DNA of 64,000 nucleotides from Burkholderia ubonensis (GCF_902833085.1 NZ_CADFEB010000010.1:186001-250000), one strand, 5' to 3'; positions 1 through 8,833 are shown, counted from the stretch's first letter. Made by a program: numbers and translations. Notes: a model not told the origin generated them from the letters alone.

Positions 1-902
1 GCACGCGCGAGCGACAGCAGCTGGTTCGACAGCCGCACCGCGCGATCGGCGGCCGCGCGCAGCTCGCGCACCGCGGTGAAGGTCTGCTGCGGATCGCGCG
101 CGATGGCGGCCTGTTCCGCATGCAGCTTCACCGCGGTGAGCGGTGTGCGCAGCTGGTGCGCGGCGTCGGCGATGAACTTGCGCTGCGCGTCGAGCGCGGT
201 CTTCAGGCGCCCGAGCAGCGCGTTCATCGCGCTCGTCAGCGGCCGGATCTCGAGCGGCACGTCGGTTTCGTCGACCGGCTCCAGCGACGTATGGGTCTGC
301 CGGTTCAGCGAATCGGCAAGATGCGTGAGCGGGCCGAGCTGCTGGTTGACGACCCGCCACACGATGCCCCAGCCGGCGAGCAGCAGCAGCAGGAGCGGCA
401 TCATGATCGCGACGAGGAATTCGGCCGCGATCCGGTAGCGGTGCCGCACCGGCTGCGCGACCTCCACGACCATCGGCTTGCTGCCGTCGACTTCCTCGAC
501 ACGCACCTGTGCGACCCGCACCGCGCGGTTGTCGTATTCGGCCTCGAACACGTATGCGTAATGCATGCGCCGCACGTGGGTGCCCTGCAGCGGCAGCTTC
601 GGATCGCCGGCGAGTTCCTGCTCGCCGTCGCTGATCCGGTAGATCAGCGCTTCGGCCGGATCGGAGAACATCGCCTGCGCGAGCGGCGGCACCGTGAACG
701 GCGCGTCGGGGCCGGCGATCTGGATCTGTTTCGAGATGGCGGTCGCGAGATCCGCGAGCGAGCGGTCGATCACGTGCTGCGTGTATTGCCACGCGAGCCA
801 GTACGCAATCAGGCCGCTCATCAGCGCAAGCATCGACAGCGGCGCGGCGAGGCGCCGCAGCAATGAGCGGCGCAGGCTGGTCACAGCCGGATCAGAAGAC
901 AT
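1..902 (-). CDS. Sensor histidine kinase, C-terminus off the window
   Basis: Membrane sensor kinase partnering the response regulator encoded just upstream. 300 residues are visible. A short N-terminal tail is followed by a membrane segment at about 21-37, a periplasmic part of about 125 residues, a second membrane segment at about 162-181, a HAMP linker, and the dimerisation/phosphoacceptor box AAHQLRTPLTAV with the likely phosphorylated His248. The ATP-binding domain lies beyond base 1. The arrangement and H-box resemble the QseC/TctE group; the ligand cannot be read. The ATG at 900-902 starts MSSDPAVTSLRR. The gap to the regulator stop is 168 bp and holds no other gene, so co-transcription is likely. 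Confidence 0.9.
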   Translation of the reverse strand, partial: MSSDPAVTSLRRSLLRRLAAPLSMLALMSGLIAYWLAWQYTQHVIDRSLADLATAISKQIQIAGPDAPFTVPPLAQAMFSDPAEALIYRISDGEQELAGDPKLPLQGTHVRRMHYAYVFEAEYDNRAVRVAQVRVEEVDGSKPMVVEVAQPVRHRYRIAAEFLVAIMMPLLLLLLAGWGIVWRVVNQQLGPLTHLADSLNRQTHTSLEPVDETDVPLEIRPLTSAMNALLGRLKTALDAQRKFIADAAHQLRTPLTAVKLHAEQAAIARDPQQTFTAVRELRAAADRAVRLSNQLLSLAR

Positions 903-1070
903 TTCGAGAATGAAATGGATGAACGCCGCTCACGGGGAGCGGCGCGGGCGTAGGCCGGTCGGCGGGACGGGCAGGAGGCTGGCGGTGCAAGCGGGTGCCG
1001 GGCGGCCGGCGTGGACGTCCGGTGCGGACGCCCGTCACCGGAAACCGGCCGGCGCTTGCCGTCGCCTCGC

Positions 1071-1763
1071 TCAAACGCTCGCCGTCTGGCGGATTTCCTG
1101 CAGCAGATAGCCGAAGCCGCGCACCGTGACGATCTCGACCCGGCACTGCTCGAGTTTCTTGCGCACGCGGTGCACGTAGACTTCGATCGCGGTGTCGCCG
1201 AGATCGCCGCCGAAGTGCGTCAGGTGGTCCTGCAGCTGAGCCTTGCTGACGACGCGGCCGTGGCGCAGCAGCAGCATTTCGAGCACCGCGAATTCGCGCG
1301 GCGACAGCTCGAGCGGCTTGTCGTCGTTGAAGATGCGGCGATCGACGCCCGACAGGCGGACGCCGCCGAGCGACACTTCCGGGCGCGGCATGTCGCTGTG
1401 CGGGCCGCTGCGGCGCATCACCGCGCGGATTCGCGCTTCGAGCTCGGCCGGCTCGAACGGCTTCAGCATGTAGTCGTCGGCGCCCGAGTTCAGGCCCTGG
1501 ATCCGGTCGTTCAGCTCGTCGCGCGCGGTCAGCACGATCACGGGCGTATGACGGTTGGTCTGGCGGAAACGGGTCAGGAGCGTCATCCCGTCGATGCCGG
1601 GCAAGCCGAGGTCGAGGATCACGAGTTCGTGGCGGTTCTGCGCGAGCGCCTGCTCGGCAAAGATGCCGTCGTGCACCATGTCGACGGTGAAGCCAGCCTG
1701 TTCGAGGCTGCTCTGGATACCGCGTGCGATGGGGCGGTCGTCTTCGATCAGAAGGAGTCGCAT
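1071..1763 (-). CDS. OmpR-family two-component response regulator
   Basis: Cytoplasmic DNA-binding response regulator of 230 residues. The receiver domain (about 1-115) has the acidic pair D8/D9, phosphoacceptor D51 in VILDLGLPG, T79 and K101, all as expected for a functional receiver. A winged-helix Trans_reg_C domain fills about 130-225. The cognate kinase lies directly downstream on the same strand. Similarity is to QseB/TctD/PmrA-type regulators; the target genes are not evident. The start is the ATG at 1761-1763, giving a canonical MRLLLIEDD opening. Confidence 0.95.
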   Translation of the reverse strand: MRLLLIEDDRPIARGIQSSLEQAGFTVDMVHDGIFAEQALAQNRHELVILDLGLPGIDGMTLLTRFRQTNRHTPVIVLTARDELNDRIQGLNSGADDYMLKPFEPAELEARIRAVMRRSGPHSDMPRPEVSLGGVRLSGVDRRIFNDDKPLELSPREFAVLEMLLLRHGRVVSKAQLQDHLTHFGGDLGDTAIEVYVHRVRKKLEQCRVEIVTVRGFGYLLQEIRQTASV

Positions 1764-1886
1764 GAAGTTCGCTCAAGTACAATGGGTTGGCGGTTCAGGC
1801 ACGCGGACAGCACGACGCCGTTTCCACAGGGGCGCCGCGAGCCAGACGTCAAGCAGGCGGCCAGCGAACGAATCAATCCAACAACC

Positions 1887-2117
1887 ATGTCCGATATTTC
1901 GATCCACGACCTTGAAGCCGCGATCAATTTCTGGCGCGCCCGCTCGCCGTCGAGCGGCGACGAACTCAAACTCTGCGAAGAGGCTAGCGCGCTCTCCAAG
2001 CCGTATGCGCTGCTGATTGTACAGCGGCAAAGCGCCATACAACTGGAAGGTTTGGACCCCAAGGCACGGAAAGCATGGGACGCTTACGTGCGCCTTAAGG
2101 ATGGCTTGGAAAGCTGA
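1887..2117 (+). CDS. Small DUF3717-type protein
   Basis: A 76-residue cytoplasmic protein of unknown function, recognised as the small DUF3717 type common in Burkholderia. It begins MSDISIHDLEAAINFWR and is predicted mostly helical, with no signal peptide or membrane segment. The reading frame runs open far upstream, but that part is antisense to the response regulator and is not believable as protein. The ATG at 1887 was chosen because family members begin at this MSDxSIxxLExAI motif. It is divergent from the two-component system, with about 120 bp between the starts. Confidence 0.8.
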   Translation: MSDISIHDLEAAINFWRARSPSSGDELKLCEEASALSKPYALLIVQRQSAIQLEGLDPKARKAWDAYVRLKDGLES

Positions 2118-2205
2118 AGGCTTTCGCTCACTACATCGTAGAAAACGTTCATCGAAATGAAAAGTTGACGCGCCGCGCGCCCGAATTGCGCGCGGCGGGG
2201 AGACG

Positions 2206-2514
2206 TCAGGCGGCGGGCTTCGCGTGCGCGCCGGCCTGGTCGATGAAGTGGGCGAGCGCGATGTCGCGTTCGGTCAGGCCGTCCGCGTCGTGGGTCGACA
2301 GCGTGACGTCGACGCGGTTGTAGACGTTGAACCATTCCGGATGATGGTTCATTTCCTGCGCCTTGATCGCGACGCGCGTCATGAAGCCGAAGGCCTCGTT
2401 GAAATCGGCGAAGCGCAGGCTGCGCTGGATCGCGTCGCGGCCCGGCACGGCCGTCCAGTGCGGCAGGCGCTCGAGTTGGGTCTTGCGTTCTTCTGATGTG
2501 AGTTTGTGGATCAT
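2206..2514 (-). CDS. phhB: Pterin-4a-carbinolamine dehydratase
   Basis: Recycles the 4a-hydroxy-tetrahydropterin made by phenylalanine hydroxylase, giving quinonoid dihydropterin. It has 102 residues, the usual length. The family signature HHPEWFNVYNRVDVTL, with the paired histidines of the active site, lies at about 57-72. It is 120 bp downstream of phhA on the same strand and very likely in its operon, as in Pseudomonas and other proteobacteria. The cofactor-recycling role follows from the family and from this pairing. Confidence 0.95.
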   Translation of the reverse strand: MIHKLTSEERKTQLERLPHWTAVPGRDAIQRSLRFADFNEAFGFMTRVAIKAQEMNHHPEWFNVYNRVDVTLSTHDADGLTERDIALAHFIDQAGAHAKPAA

Positions 2515-2634
2515 CGTGCACCTCGTTCGGTAACGGCGGGCTGCGCGCGACGTCCGTCGCCCGGAGCACTGCCGGCACCGATCATTCTTCCATAGTTGCG
2601 TGACAGGCGTAGGCGGCGCGCATGACGGTTCGCG

Positions 2635-3528
2635 TCATGCGTGCGCGTCGTTCGGCCAGCCGGCGCCGGTGCCGCGATGCAGCACGCGGTCGGTGTCGAG
2701 CACCGCGCCGGCCGGGTGTTCGGGCAGGCCGGCGAGCCGGTCGGCGAGCGCGCGTCCGTCGACGTGCGCGAGCGCGAACAGCTGCGCGAAGTCGTCGATC
2801 ACGAAGTAGGTCTGCTGGAACGCGTCGATCCGGTACTGCGTGCGCATCACGCGCTCGAGGTCGAAGCCGAGCCGGTTCGGCGCCGCGCTTTCCAGGCTGT
2901 ACAGGCTCTCGCCCTTGCTCGACACGATCCCCGCGCCGTAGATCGACAGCCCGTTCGTGCCGCGCGGGTCGCGGATCAGCCCGAATTCGACGGTGTACCA
3001 GTAGAGGCGCGCGAGCCGCGCGAGCGCGTGCGGATCGTCGGCGACCGCGAGCGCGATGCGCCCGTACGCCTGCATGTAGTCAGCGAACACCGGGTCGATC
3101 AGCAGCGGCACGTGGCCGAACAGGTCGTGGAAGCAGTCCGGTTCCTGCAGGTAGTCGAGCTGGTCGGGGCGGCGCATCCACCAGGTCACCGGAAAGCGGC
3201 GGTTCGCCAGATGCTCGAAGAACACGCGGTCGGGCACGAGCCCCGGCACCGCGACGATCTCCCAGCCGGTTGCCGGCTTCAACTGGCGGTTGACGTCGGC
3301 GAACGACGGCACGCGGTCGGCCGGCAGGTCGATTTTCGCGAGCCCGGACACGAACGCGTCGCACGCACGTCCCTGCAGCAGCACGGTCTGGCGTGCATAG
3401 AGCTGGCTCCACACCGCGTGGTCGACCTGCCCGTAGCGTTCGAGCGGCTGGTCGATGGTGAAATCGGCGCGGGTTTCGAGGCCCGCGTCGAACTGCTCCT
3501 GCAGTTTCGCGGTGACGACGGTGGACAT
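2635..3528 (-). CDS. phhA: Phenylalanine 4-monooxygenase
   Basis: Non-haem iron, tetrahydropterin-dependent hydroxylase converting L-Phe to L-Tyr in the cytoplasm. The 297-residue protein is the short bacterial form without the regulatory ACT domain. The iron ligands of the 2-His-1-Glu triad are H134 and H139 in FHDLFGHVP and E181 in YWYTVEFGL. The frame stays open upstream to 4131, but that stretch is antisense to the regulator gene. The ATG at 3526-3528 (MSTVVTAKLQEQF) is the family start. phhB follows, and an AsnC-type gene is divergent 138 bp upstream and probably regulates it. Confidence 0.96.
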   Translation of the reverse strand: MSTVVTAKLQEQFDAGLETRADFTIDQPLERYGQVDHAVWSQLYARQTVLLQGRACDAFVSGLAKIDLPADRVPSFADVNRQLKPATGWEIVAVPGLVPDRVFFEHLANRRFPVTWWMRRPDQLDYLQEPDCFHDLFGHVPLLIDPVFADYMQAYGRIALAVADDPHALARLARLYWYTVEFGLIRDPRGTNGLSIYGAGIVSSKGESLYSLESAAPNRLGFDLERVMRTQYRIDAFQQTYFVIDDFAQLFALAHVDGRALADRLAGLPEHPAGAVLDTDRVLHRGTGAGWPNDAHA

Positions 3529-3666
3529 GTTCGGCTCTGCACGTTGCGGTTGGAATGCATGCAAGTGTAGAGCGGCATACGCGCGGGATGGGCGCAAAGT
3601 TGGCGATGATTTGCCTGATGATGCGATAATCGCGCACCAAAGTACAAGATCACGCGGAGAAACTTC

Positions 3667-4152
3667 ATGTTGGAACTCGATCACTTCGATCTGGCGCTGC
3701 TGGACGTGCTGCAGCGCTTCGGGCGGGCCACGCATCAGCAGCTCGGCGAGGAGGTGCCGCTGTCGCCGTCGCAGATCGGCCGGCGCCTGCAGCGGCTCGA
3801 AGCCGCGGGCGTGATCGAAGGCTACCGCGTGATGCTGCGCCCGGAGAAGCTCGGGCTCGGCGTCACCGCGTTCACGAGCCTGAAGCTCAAGCATCACGGC
3901 GATTCGATCATCGAGCAGTTCCAGCAGCAGATCGACGTGCTGCCCGAGGTGCTCGAATGCCACGCGGTGGTCGGCGACGCGGACTACCTGCTGCGGATCG
4001 TCGCGCCGGACCTGAACGCGCTGTCGCAGTTCGTGATGAAGAAGCTGATGCGGGTGCCGGGCGTCGACAGCGTGCGCTCGAACATCGTGCTGACGACGTT
4101 CAAGCGCAACGGGCCGCTGCCGCTCGCGCACCTGGAGCCGGGCGCCGCGTGA
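3667..4152 (+). CDS. Lrp/AsnC-family transcriptional regulator
   Basis: A 161-residue DNA-binding regulator of amino-acid metabolism. The N-terminal helix-turn-helix (about 1-60) includes LSPSQIGRRLQRLEAAGVI, and a C-terminal RAM/AsnC ligand-binding and oligomerisation domain follows. It opens MLELDHFDLALLDVLQ, typical of the family. It is divergent from phhA with a 138-bp gap, so it is probably the phenylalanine-responsive activator of phhAB, by analogy with such regulators in Burkholderia and Pseudomonas. The ligand is inferred from the neighbourhood only. Confidence 0.93.
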   Translation: MLELDHFDLALLDVLQRFGRATHQQLGEEVPLSPSQIGRRLQRLEAAGVIEGYRVMLRPEKLGLGVTAFTSLKLKHHGDSIIEQFQQQIDVLPEVLECHAVVGDADYLLRIVAPDLNALSQFVMKKLMRVPGVDSVRSNIVLTTFKRNGPLPLAHLEPGAA

Positions 4153-4180
4153 GCGCGCGGCCGGGGAGGGTGAAGCGGGT

Positions 4181-4714
4181 TCAGGCGGCCGTTTCCGGCG
4201 TGCCGGCGTTCAGCAGGTCCACATAGGCGACCGCGACGAGATCGTCGTGCGACACGCCGAGCTTCGCGAACACGTCGTGCGCTTCGGCTTCGCCGCCCGC
4301 TTCGTCGTCGTCCGGCGCGAGCACGACTTCCAGCTCGATGAAGTCGCCGAGGCCGTCGACGCGGTCGAGGTGAATGCGGGTGCGGCCCGCCAGGTACACG
4401 TGCCGCTCCTTCGTGACGATGCCGCGCGTCGTCAGCGCGGTCGCGAGCAGCGCATGCATCGCGTCCGGGTTAGTCACCGGGCTGCGGGTGTAGTACGACG
4501 CCTTCGGGCCGTCGCGGTCGTCGCGCTGGTAGAAGATCAGCTCGGCGGGCGTGCCGTCCTCGAAGCGGCGCAGCTTCAGCCGGCCGCGCGGCACGTCGTA
4601 GAAGAAATCCTGCTGGCGATAGAACAGCGGCGCTTCGGTGGCGAGCGCCGCCGCGCGTTCGCGCAGCTGGTCGAATTCACGGGCGCGGGCTTTGATCTCG
4701 ATGTTGCGGGCCAT
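4181..4714 (-). CDS. CYTH-domain protein (class IV adenylate cyclase / tripolyphosphatase fold)
   Basis: A 177-residue cytoplasmic protein of the CYTH tunnel fold, which acts on triphosphate-bearing substrates. It opens MARNIEIKAR, a variant of the charged ExExK motif at the start of the fold, followed by alternating basic/acidic strands such as LKLRRFEDG and IHLDRVDGLGDFIELEVVL. The start was set at the ATG of 4712-4714, preceded by GGAG, rather than the upstream in-frame ATG at 4768, which has no clear ribosome site. Whether it makes cAMP or hydrolyses a triphosphate cannot be decided from sequence. It converges on the AsnC-type gene. Confidence 0.85.
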   Translation of the reverse strand: MARNIEIKARAREFDQLRERAAALATEAPLFYRQQDFFYDVPRGRLKLRRFEDGTPAELIFYQRDDRDGPKASYYTRSPVTNPDAMHALLATALTTRGIVTKERHVYLAGRTRIHLDRVDGLGDFIELEVVLAPDDDEAGGEAEAHDVFAKLGVSHDDLVAVAYVDLLNAGTPETAA

Positions 4715-4849
4715 GCGGGTCTCCTTCGGTCGACAAGGTTTCGCGAATGCGAACGCACAATCTAGCAAAAAGGCCGAGACGGCGTCGTGACGCGTGCGGC
4801 GAGCCGCCAGGGCGAGGAGGACAGGGGCGCAATGCGGGTCGTGCAGGGA

Positions 4850-5656
4850 TCAGCGCGCGCGCCGAAACGATGCCAATTTCGCCAACAAGCGGGACAGCAG
4901 GAAGGTGCGACGAAGCGCCTGGACTTTCTCGTATTCCCGGTTGACGAAGCGTCGGCCGGTCTGGCGTTCATAGCGGTACAACGCATACAGGTAGGCAAGT
5001 CTCGGCCCGATGAATACGGCGGCGACGTAAGAAAATGCCAGCGCGTACAGCGATGCCACGATCAGAATCGCGCTGCTGTTTTCGCCGATGTAGGTGTTCA
5101 ACGCAATCGGCAGGTTGGCGGTTAATGCGATGGTCGCTGGCGCGAGCGTGTTCGGGGGAACGGTCATGCCGCAGTTGGGGTCGATCGTGAACGAGCGGGT
5201 ATCGGCGAGGTATTCGCCATTTTTGAAACGGCGATCGGGGTGGCGCTTCAGTTCGCGGAGTTTGAGGGCAAACGTCAACGCGAGTGCGGTCAATATGGTT
5301 GCGTGATAGAGAAAGACAAACAGCAGGTACGGCTTGCTGGATGCTGGTTTTTCGATGATCGACCACGTGCTCAATATGGCGGTACCCATCAGAAGACCGA
5401 ATACGGCAAAGATATTGACCGTGTACGCCGCCAGAAAGCGTACGGACAGCGCGGAGCGATACTTGATGTGGTATCCGGCAGCCAGCCCTGCAACAAGAAC
5501 TGCAAGCATGGGCCAGCTCGTGAGCTGGAATGCGATGCCGTTTGCTTTCGCGATGGCGTACAGGCAGAAGCTGAAGATCATGAAGCTGCCCGGGCCGAGG
5601 CAAAGCGGGGCATGGCAGAGCAACGGGCGGGCGCGCTCAAGGTCGGGGAACATCAT
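4850..5656 (-). CDS. Multipass membrane protein of unknown function
   Basis: A 268-residue protein with about six or seven hydrophobic segments, for example around FMIFSFCLYAIA, LAVLVAGLAAGY, YTVNIFAVFGLLMG, LLFVFLYHATILTALAL and ILIVASLYALAFSYVAAVF. A basic cytoplasmic-looking stretch LKLRELKRHPDRRFKNGEY sits mid-protein and the tail is Arg-rich. I do not recognise the family. The ATG at 5654-5656 follows the stop codon of the upstream gene by one base, implying translational coupling. Local GC content and third-position GC are visibly lower than in neighbouring genes, suggesting recent acquisition. An alternative start is at 5653. Confidence 0.7.
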   Translation of the reverse strand: MMFPDLERARPLLCHAPLCLGPGSFMIFSFCLYAIAKANGIAFQLTSWPMLAVLVAGLAAGYHIKYRSALSVRFLAAYTVNIFAVFGLLMGTAILSTWSIIEKPASSKPYLLFVFLYHATILTALALTFALKLRELKRHPDRRFKNGEYLADTRSFTIDPNCGMTVPPNTLAPATIALTANLPIALNTYIGENSSAILIVASLYALAFSYVAAVFIGPRLAYLYALYRYERQTGRRFVNREYEKVQALRRTFLLSRLLAKLASFRRAR

Positions 5657-5657
5657 G

Positions 5658-6162
5658 TTAGTTGTCCAGCAGGCGTTGGACCTGCGATTCTGCAAAGTCA
5701 GGACCGGTGGACGCGTTCCAGACTGATTGCACGAAATATCCGGCTCCGAAGGCGATCAGGATGACCGGAAGGGCGCTCATGCCGTTCGCGAGCAGGGCGA
5801 TGGACGTAGCCGCCGAAATGCCAATCCCGATCGCATTCCCGCCTATCGCCGGAACGTCCACGGTCTGCGAAGTCGTGCGTCCAGTCGGACGCGGAACACT
5901 GGCCTGATGTAACGAGCGCGTTCAGAAGCTGGTCCGCAAGATGCGGATCGATATCGAAATCGCCGCTGAACGAATCGTCACCGATCAACCAGCCGTTGCG
6001 TTGATGCGTGCGAATGCTTGTATGGGCGGGCAGGTTTTCAGCGAGCGTGCGGCGATGGCGTCGCAATGCATCACATACCGCGAAGCTTTGCGAGCGGGCG
6101 TGATCGGCGAGCGGACCGGTCATGTTCGGATTTCCCGTGTTCGACAGACGAATCGACGACAT
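5658..6162 (-). pseudogene. Frameshifted gene: soluble N-terminus plus glycine-rich membrane hairpin
   Basis: Two reading frames on this strand look like pieces of one protein of about 165 residues. The first opens MSSIRLSNTGNPNMTGP at 6162 and is protein-like to about SGQCSASDW near 5885. The second, from just after a TGA at 5922-5924, carries a glycine-rich hydrophobic hairpin (GGNAIGIGISAATSIALL, then LPVILIAFGAGYFV) and ends QRLLDN at 5658. The second frame has only a GTG (5861) with no Shine-Dalgarno, so independent translation is unlikely. A net +1 shift between about 5921 and 5865 is needed. This could be mutation, sequencing error or, less likely, programmed shifting. No family is recognised. 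It sits directly upstream of the membrane protein. Confidence 0.55.
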
Positions 6163-6274
6163 TACAAATATCTTTCAATTTCATCAATTGGACCGGAACG
6201 AAAGTTGAGAGGCATGTCGACCGATCCGCGCCATCCTTTCGCCCATCAGCCCGGTCACGCATGATGAGCGCCGC

Positions 6275-7174
6275 TCATATTGCCCACTGCGTTTCGATCA
6301 GCCGCAGCGCCGCCGCGATCGCCGGCTCGTCGCGCCGTGCGGCGAGCGTCACGAACGTCAGCTCGGTCGGCACCGTCACGCGTTCGACGATCGTCAGCGC
6401 GTGCGCGTGCGCTTCGGCCAGCGCGGTCGAGTCGCGCGCGAGCGTGAGCCCGATCCCCGACTTGACGAGATCCAGCATCGACTGCTCCTGGTCGACCTCG
6501 GCAACCTTCACCGGCTGCGCGCGCGCATCCGCGAACCGGCGCGACAGCAGCCGGTGATGCGCGGACTGCGGCGGCGTCCAGATCCACGGCAGCGCGGCGA
6601 GCGCGCGCCAGTCCTGCGCGCGCTGCACGCGCTCCTTCCAGCCGGCCGGCGCGAGCACCCGATACTGGAAATGCGTGAGCGTGACGGTATGGAACAGCGC
6701 ACCGTCGCGCGGATCGTCCTCGCCGGGCTGGCCGATGTAATAGCCGACGTCGAGCGCCTGCGCGCGCACCTGCTCGAGCACCCAGCCCGACATCCCGTGG
6801 CGCAGCGCGGTCTCGATCTGCGGATGGGTCTCGACGAGCGCGCGCAGGAAGCCGCCCAGGCGCAGGAATTCCGGATCGAGGATCGTGCCGATCCGCAGCC
6901 GGCCGCGCACCTCGTGGCGCAGCGCGGCGGCCGCGCGCTGCACGTCGGCGGCCGCGGCGAGCGCGCGTTCCGCGTGCGGCAGCAGCGTCTGGCCGTCGCG
7001 CGTGAGCGCGAGCCCGCGCGACGTGCGCGTGAACAGCACGACGCCGAGCGTCTCCTGCAGATGCTTGACCTGCAGGCTGACGGCCGGCTGTGTGAGGTGC
7101 AGCTGCTCGGCGGCGCGCGTCAGGTTGCCTTCGCGGGCCACCGCGGCGAAGGCGCGGAGCAGGGTGAGGTCCAT
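6275..7174 (-). CDS. LysR-family transcriptional regulator
   Basis: A 299-residue regulator. The N-terminal winged helix-turn-helix (about 1-60) contains NLTRAAEQLHLTQPAVSLQVKHLQ, and a two-lobed periplasmic-binding-like effector domain spans about 90-295. It is transcribed divergently from mmsA with a 144-bp gap that holds a perfect ATAAGC/GCTTAT dyad, so it probably controls mmsA and perhaps the following oxidoreductase. The inducer is unknown; an intermediate of valine or beta-alanine/inositol catabolism would fit MmsA. Confidence 0.93.
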   Translation of the reverse strand: MDLTLLRAFAAVAREGNLTRAAEQLHLTQPAVSLQVKHLQETLGVVLFTRTSRGLALTRDGQTLLPHAERALAAAADVQRAAAALRHEVRGRLRIGTILDPEFLRLGGFLRALVETHPQIETALRHGMSGWVLEQVRAQALDVGYYIGQPGEDDPRDGALFHTVTLTHFQYRVLAPAGWKERVQRAQDWRALAALPWIWTPPQSAHHRLLSRRFADARAQPVKVAEVDQEQSMLDLVKSGIGLTLARDSTALAEAHAHALTIVERVTVPTELTFVTLAARRDEPAIAAALRLIETQWAI

Positions 7175-7193
7175 CGTCGTGATCGGTCCTGAT

Positions 7194-7208
7194 ATAAGCG
7201 CGGCTTAT
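7194..7208. promoter_or_regulatory. LysR-type operator dyad
   Basis: Perfect inverted repeat ATAAGC-GCG-GCTTAT in the gap between the LysR gene and mmsA, 20 bp upstream of the LysR start codon. The T-N11-A geometry and placement between divergent genes match a LysR-type recognition site. A second, weaker dyad (TGAG-N5-CTCA) lies about 10 bp further towards mmsA. Confidence 0.6.
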
Positions 7209-7318
7209 GACGCAATTGAGCATAACTCATTGGATCGGCGGCCGGCAGCGGCGGTACGCTTCATCGGCCACGTCATCCGACGTATCCCACCCAACGAGCG
7301 AGATCTGGAGAGACACAC

Positions 7319-8833
7319 ATGAGCGAGACCGAGCAGCGCCCCCGCCTGCTGACCCATTTCATCGGCGGCCGCGCGGTCGACGGCGCGAGCGATCGCTACG
7401 GCGACGTGTTCGATCCGGCGCTCGGCGAGGTTGCCGCGCGCGTGCCGCTCGCGAGCGCGGCCGAAGTCGACGCGGCGGTCGCGGCCGCGCAGGCCGCGTT
7501 CCCGGCCTGGAGCGAGACGGCGCCGATCAAGCGGGCGCGAGTGATGTTCCGCTTCAAGGAGCTGCTCGACCGCCATCACGACGAGCTGGCCGAGCTGATC
7601 ACGCGCGAGCACGGCAAGGTGTTCTCCGACGCGAAGGGCGAGGTGATGCGCGGCATCGAGGTCGTCGAGTTCGCGTGCGGGATCCCGAACCTGCTGAAGA
7701 CCGATTTCACCGACCAGATCGGCGGCGGCATCGACAACTGGAACCTGCGGCAGCCGCTCGGCGTCGTCGCGGGCGTGACGCCGTTCAACTTCCCGATGAT
7801 GGTGCCGTGCTGGATGTTCCCGGTCGCGCTCGCGTGCGGCAACACGTTCGTGCTGAAGCCGTCCGAGCGCGATCCGTCGGCGTCGCTGCGGCTCGCCGAG
7901 CTGCTGAAGGAGGCCGGGCTGCCGGACGGCGTGTTCAACGTCGTGCACGGCGACAAGACCGCCGTCGACGCGCTGATCGCGCACCCGGACGTCGCCGCGC
8001 TGTCGTTCGTCGGCTCGACGCCGATCGCGGAATACATCTACACGGAAGGCACGAAGCGCGGCAAGCGCGTGCAGGCGCTCGGCGGCGCGAAGAACCATCT
8101 CGTCGTGATGCCGGACGCCGATCTCGACCAGGCCGTCGACGCGCTGATCGGCGCCGCGTACGGCTCGGCCGGCGAGCGCTGCATGGCGATCTCGGTGGCG
8201 GTCGCGGTGGGCGACGTCGGCGACGCGCTGATCGAGCGCCTCGTGCCGCGCGTGAAGGCGCTGAAGATCACGAACGGGATGGACCCGGCCGCGGAGATGG
8301 GGCCGCTCGTCACCGCCGCGCATCGCGCGAAGGTCGCCGGCTACATCGACGCGGGCGTGGCCGCCGGCGCGAAGCTCGTCGTCGACGGCCGCGATCACGT
8401 CGTGGCGGGCCACGAGAAGGGCTTCTTCCTCGGCGGCACGCTGTTCGACCGCGTGACGACCGACATGTCGATCTATCGCGAGGAGATCTTCGGGCCGGTG
8501 CTCGCGATCGTGCGCGTGCCGGATTTCGCGAGCGCGGTGCAGCTGATCAACGCGCACGAGTTCGCGAACGGCGTGTCGTGCTTCACGTCCGACGGCGGCA
8601 TCGCGCGCGCGTTCTCGCGGCAGATCCAGGTCGGCATGGTCGGCATCAACGTGCCGATTCCGGTGCCGATGGCATGGCATTCGTTCGGCGGCTGGAAGCG
8701 CTCGCTGTTCGGCGATCACCACGCGTACGGCGACGAAGGCGTGCGGTTCTATACGCGCTACAAGAGCATCATGCAGCGCTGGCCGGACAGCATCGCAAAG
8801 GGCGCGGAATTCACGATGCCGGTCGCGAAGTAG
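7319..8833 (+). CDS. mmsA: Methylmalonate-semialdehyde dehydrogenase (CoA-acylating)
   Basis: Oxidises methylmalonate or malonate semialdehyde with NAD and CoA to propionyl-CoA or acetyl-CoA in valine, thymine and inositol breakdown. The 504-residue aldehyde dehydrogenase carries catalytic Cys288 in SAGERCMAIS, as in MmsA proteins, and the family core GVTPFNFPMMVPCWMFP. As in CoA-acylating members, no general-base Glu is obvious at the usual position. The ATG at 7319 follows GGAGAG. It is divergent from a LysR gene and followed by a GMC oxidoreductase. No mmsB is adjacent. Confidence 0.94.
   Translation: MSETEQRPRLLTHFIGGRAVDGASDRYGDVFDPALGEVAARVPLASAAEVDAAVAAAQAAFPAWSETAPIKRARVMFRFKELLDRHHDELAELITREHGKVFSDAKGEVMRGIEVVEFACGIPNLLKTDFTDQIGGGIDNWNLRQPLGVVAGVTPFNFPMMVPCWMFPVALACGNTFVLKPSERDPSASLRLAELLKEAGLPDGVFNVVHGDKTAVDALIAHPDVAALSFVGSTPIAEYIYTEGTKRGKRVQALGGAKNHLVVMPDADLDQAVDALIGAAYGSAGERCMAISVAVAVGDVGDALIERLVPRVKALKITNGMDPAAEMGPLVTAAHRAKVAGYIDAGVAAGAKLVVDGRDHVVAGHEKGFFLGGTLFDRVTTDMSIYREEIFGPVLAIVRVPDFASAVQLINAHEFANGVSCFTSDGGIARAFSRQIQVGMVGINVPIPVPMAWHSFGGWKRSLFGDHHAYGDEGVRFYTRYKSIMQRWPDSIAKGAEFTMPVAK

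Noticed and set aside
2635..4131. A 498-residue version of PhhA with a long N-terminal extension
   Set aside because: The extra 200 residues are antisense to the AsnC-type regulator; the family start is at 3528 with 297 residues.
5861..5924. Programmed frameshifting to join the two halves of the broken gene
   Set aside because: No slippery heptamer, stimulatory hairpin or in-frame rare-codon/stop arrangement of a known programmed site is evident; simple mutation or sequence error is more likely.
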